Notes under the pieces: generated by a model
What the model saw: only the letters and a program-made list of their open reading frames with translations
What the model was told of the DNA's origin: nothing
Databases searched by the model: none
Shown here: one piece after another, positions 62,950 to 64,000 of the stretch
How positions within the stretch are numbered: position 1 is the first letter of the stretch
Layout: the number at the start of each line of letters is the position of its first letter
Position numbers and translations under genes: made by a program
Source: Pseudorhodobacter aquimaris
GTDB taxonomy: Bacteria; Pseudomonadota; Alphaproteobacteria; Rhodobacterales; Rhodobacteraceae
Assembly (NCBI RefSeq): GCF_001202025.1
Contig: NZ_LGHS01000066.1
Span: forward strand, 124,001-188,000
DNA length: 64,000 nucleotides
Reading direction: 5' to 3'

Positions 62950-63790
62950 GCAGGCCAACAGACCTGAGGTTTGCCTTCATCGACACCTGGAAGAAGATCT
63001 GGCCCATTGCGTTTCCATGCCGCGTTTTGCGGGTTACTTCCCGTGGATTTCGCACCTGAAAGATCCGCCCTATCAGCCGAAGCCAGCGAGATGACATGGT
63101 GCTGTTGGCCCATATCACAGAACAACACCGCCTTGGTCTGTAAAGCTAGGGTCGGCCTCGCATGACGGAGGAACTGCGCGATCCCGGTCTTGTTGTCGGG
63201 CACCCGTTGTCAGGCAACGGTTTGCTTGCAAACGGTAAGAGGGGCCGGTTGATGCGTGAGAACGCGATCAAGGTATTCGAGCCCGTAAACATAACGTCAC
63301 GACTGACAGCAATTACGCCTTCAATGTCGCCCCCGATTTTCTGGATCAGGACTTCTTTGCTGATGGCCCGAACCACAATGGGCCGGGGAGATTTCCTACA
63401 TCTGGACGAGCGAGGGATGGCTGTATTTGGCAGTGACCATCCACCTTTACGCCCGCCGGGTCATTGGCTGGGCGGTCAGTAACCGGATGAAGCGGGACCG
63501 GGCCATCAAGGCACTGGACATGGCAGTAGGGCTGCGAAAGCCACCCAAAGGCTGCATCCAGCATACGGATTGTGGCTCTCGATACTGTTCCGGTGACTAT
63601 CATAAACGTCTGAAGCAGCATGGCGTTCTCGTTTCGACGAGCGGCAAGGGACAGTGTTATGACAATTCCATGGTCGAGACCGTCTTCAAATCTCTGAAAG
63701 CCGGACTGATCTGGCGTTAGAAACGGGCGCCCCGCAGACAAGCAGAAGGAGCAATATTCCACTACATCAATGATGGGGTGGATGCGCCAC
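62950..63790 (+). pseudogene. IS3-family OrfB (DDE transposase) remnant
   Basis: Traces run RFAFIDTWKKIWPIAFPCRV (about 62970-63030), SQRDDMVLLAHITEQHRLGL followed by two stops, GRPRMTEELRDPGLVVG (about 63150), RGRLMRENAIKV and, in another frame, TTDSNYAFNVAPDFLDQDFF. Then comes a long intact piece (EISYIWTSEGWLYLAV to ETVFKSLKAGLIWR, stop at 63718-63720). The second catalytic Asp region (HTDCGSRYCS) and the Glu region (YDNSMVETVFKSLK) remain. The Gly-Asp of the first catalytic motif is disrupted. A 27-base-scale insertion with the palindrome GTTTGCTTGCAAAC interrupts the VGH-RRVGRL region. Confidence 0.8.
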
Positions 63791-63851
63791 CCGGCGGCAT
63801 CGCAATGTGCCAGAATGATAGCAGTTTAAACTGTCATACAAAGGAAGAGCA

Positions 63852-64000
63852 TCCATAGAGAATGTTAGCGTAGTAGGAATTGATTTAGCAAAACGGGGCT
63901 TCCAACTGCACGGAGCTTCCAACTGCACGGGGCTGCCACCGATGGTTCCGTTGTGTTCCGCAAGAAATTGTCGCGGTCTCAGCTTATTGCGTTCCTGAGT
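63852..64000 (+). pseudogene. IS110-family transposase, N-terminal part, frameshifted (cut by window edge)
   Basis: ENVSVVGIDLAKRGFQLHGA is the DEDD-type N-terminus of IS110/IS116/IS902 transposases, with the first catalytic Asp in GIDLAK. After a 17-base tandem duplication the family continues in another frame as AATDGSVVFRKKLSRSQLIA to the window end. The codon where ATG is expected, 7 bases after AAGGAAG, reads ATA (63855-63857). Both changes suggest an inactive copy unless another start or an error explains them. Confidence 0.75.
63899..63932 (+). repeat. 17-bp tandem duplication inside the IS110-type gene
   Basis: CTTCCAACTGCACGGAG (63899-63915) is repeated as CTTCCAACTGCACGGGG (63916-63932), one mismatch. 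Removing one copy restores a continuous transposase frame through HGAATDGSVV. Confidence 0.85.

Larger units (their letters stand above)
62723..63790 (+). mobile_element. Decayed IS3-family insertion sequence
   Basis: The region keeps, in order, the coiled-coil end of OrfA and most of OrfB of an IS3-family element, but with stops and frame changes throughout. Both ends are unclear; the element is bounded on the left by AT-rich DNA and on the right by the IS110-type transposase about 60 bases away. No target duplication was found by eye. Confidence 0.8.

Noticed and set aside
1-64000. CRISPR array, prophage or integrated plasmid
   Set aside because: No regularly spaced repeats, phage structural genes, integrase or replication genes were seen.

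Overview
The window looks like chromosomal DNA of a Roseobacter-type alphaproteobacterium (Rhodobacterales). This rests on the GC-rich, GCC/GGC-heavy codon use, the protein families present (IalB, UvrC, RlmN, Ugp and Thi operons, a Liv cassette with CoA ligases) and dense operons with ATGA overlaps. No rRNA, tRNA or CRISPR array was seen. The genus cannot be named from the sequence alone.

Layout. 1-9.5 kb is part of an exopolysaccharide locus on both strands: three glycosyltransferases (one cut by the left edge), an ExoY-type initiating sugar-phosphate transferase, a Wzz-like chain-length protein with its ATPase partner, a WecG/TagA glycosyltransferase and a Wzy/ligase-like membrane protein. 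9.8-22.3 kb continues it with a small PKS-NRPS cluster: a one-module type I PKS (KS-AT-KR-DH-ACP-TE), a glycosyltransferase, an NRPS (formyltransferase, adenylation domain carrying an inserted luciferase-like monooxygenase, PCP) and a phosphopantetheinyl transferase reading frame broken by a one-base shift. I read the adenylation code as DILQLGMIWK, close to the known glycine code. This is the most unusual part of the window.

22.2-24.8 kb is a hybrid histidine kinase/response regulator pair, divergent from a 25.0-33.6 kb branched-chain-amino-acid-type ABC importer. The importer is flanked by two adenylate-forming CoA ligases and carries an extra small membrane protein between the permeases. 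33.7-47.2 kb is mixed housekeeping: S49 peptidase, Ca/Na antiporter, pteridine-reductase-like SDR, uvrC, cytochrome c' and b561, a frameshifted lipoprotein gene, an esterase, adenine deaminase, a DMT exporter, rlmN, an IalB protein and an asparaginase. 47.4-51.6 kb is a ugpBAEC glycerol-3-phosphate importer.

51.8-59.3 kb is a ten-gene thiamin operon on the minus strand. Its transcription order is TPP riboswitch, thiD, thiO, thiS, thiG, thiE, thiF-rhodanese, thiY, tenA, thiZ, thiX. It combines thiazole synthesis with pyrimidine salvage; thiC is absent from the window. 59.6-62.4 kb holds an acetamidase/formamidase and, convergent to it, a sodium:solute symporter gene in ruins whose 43-residue companion ORF is still intact. 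62.7-64.0 kb is insertion-sequence debris: an IS3-family remnant and the start of an IS110-family transposase with a 17-bp tandem duplication.
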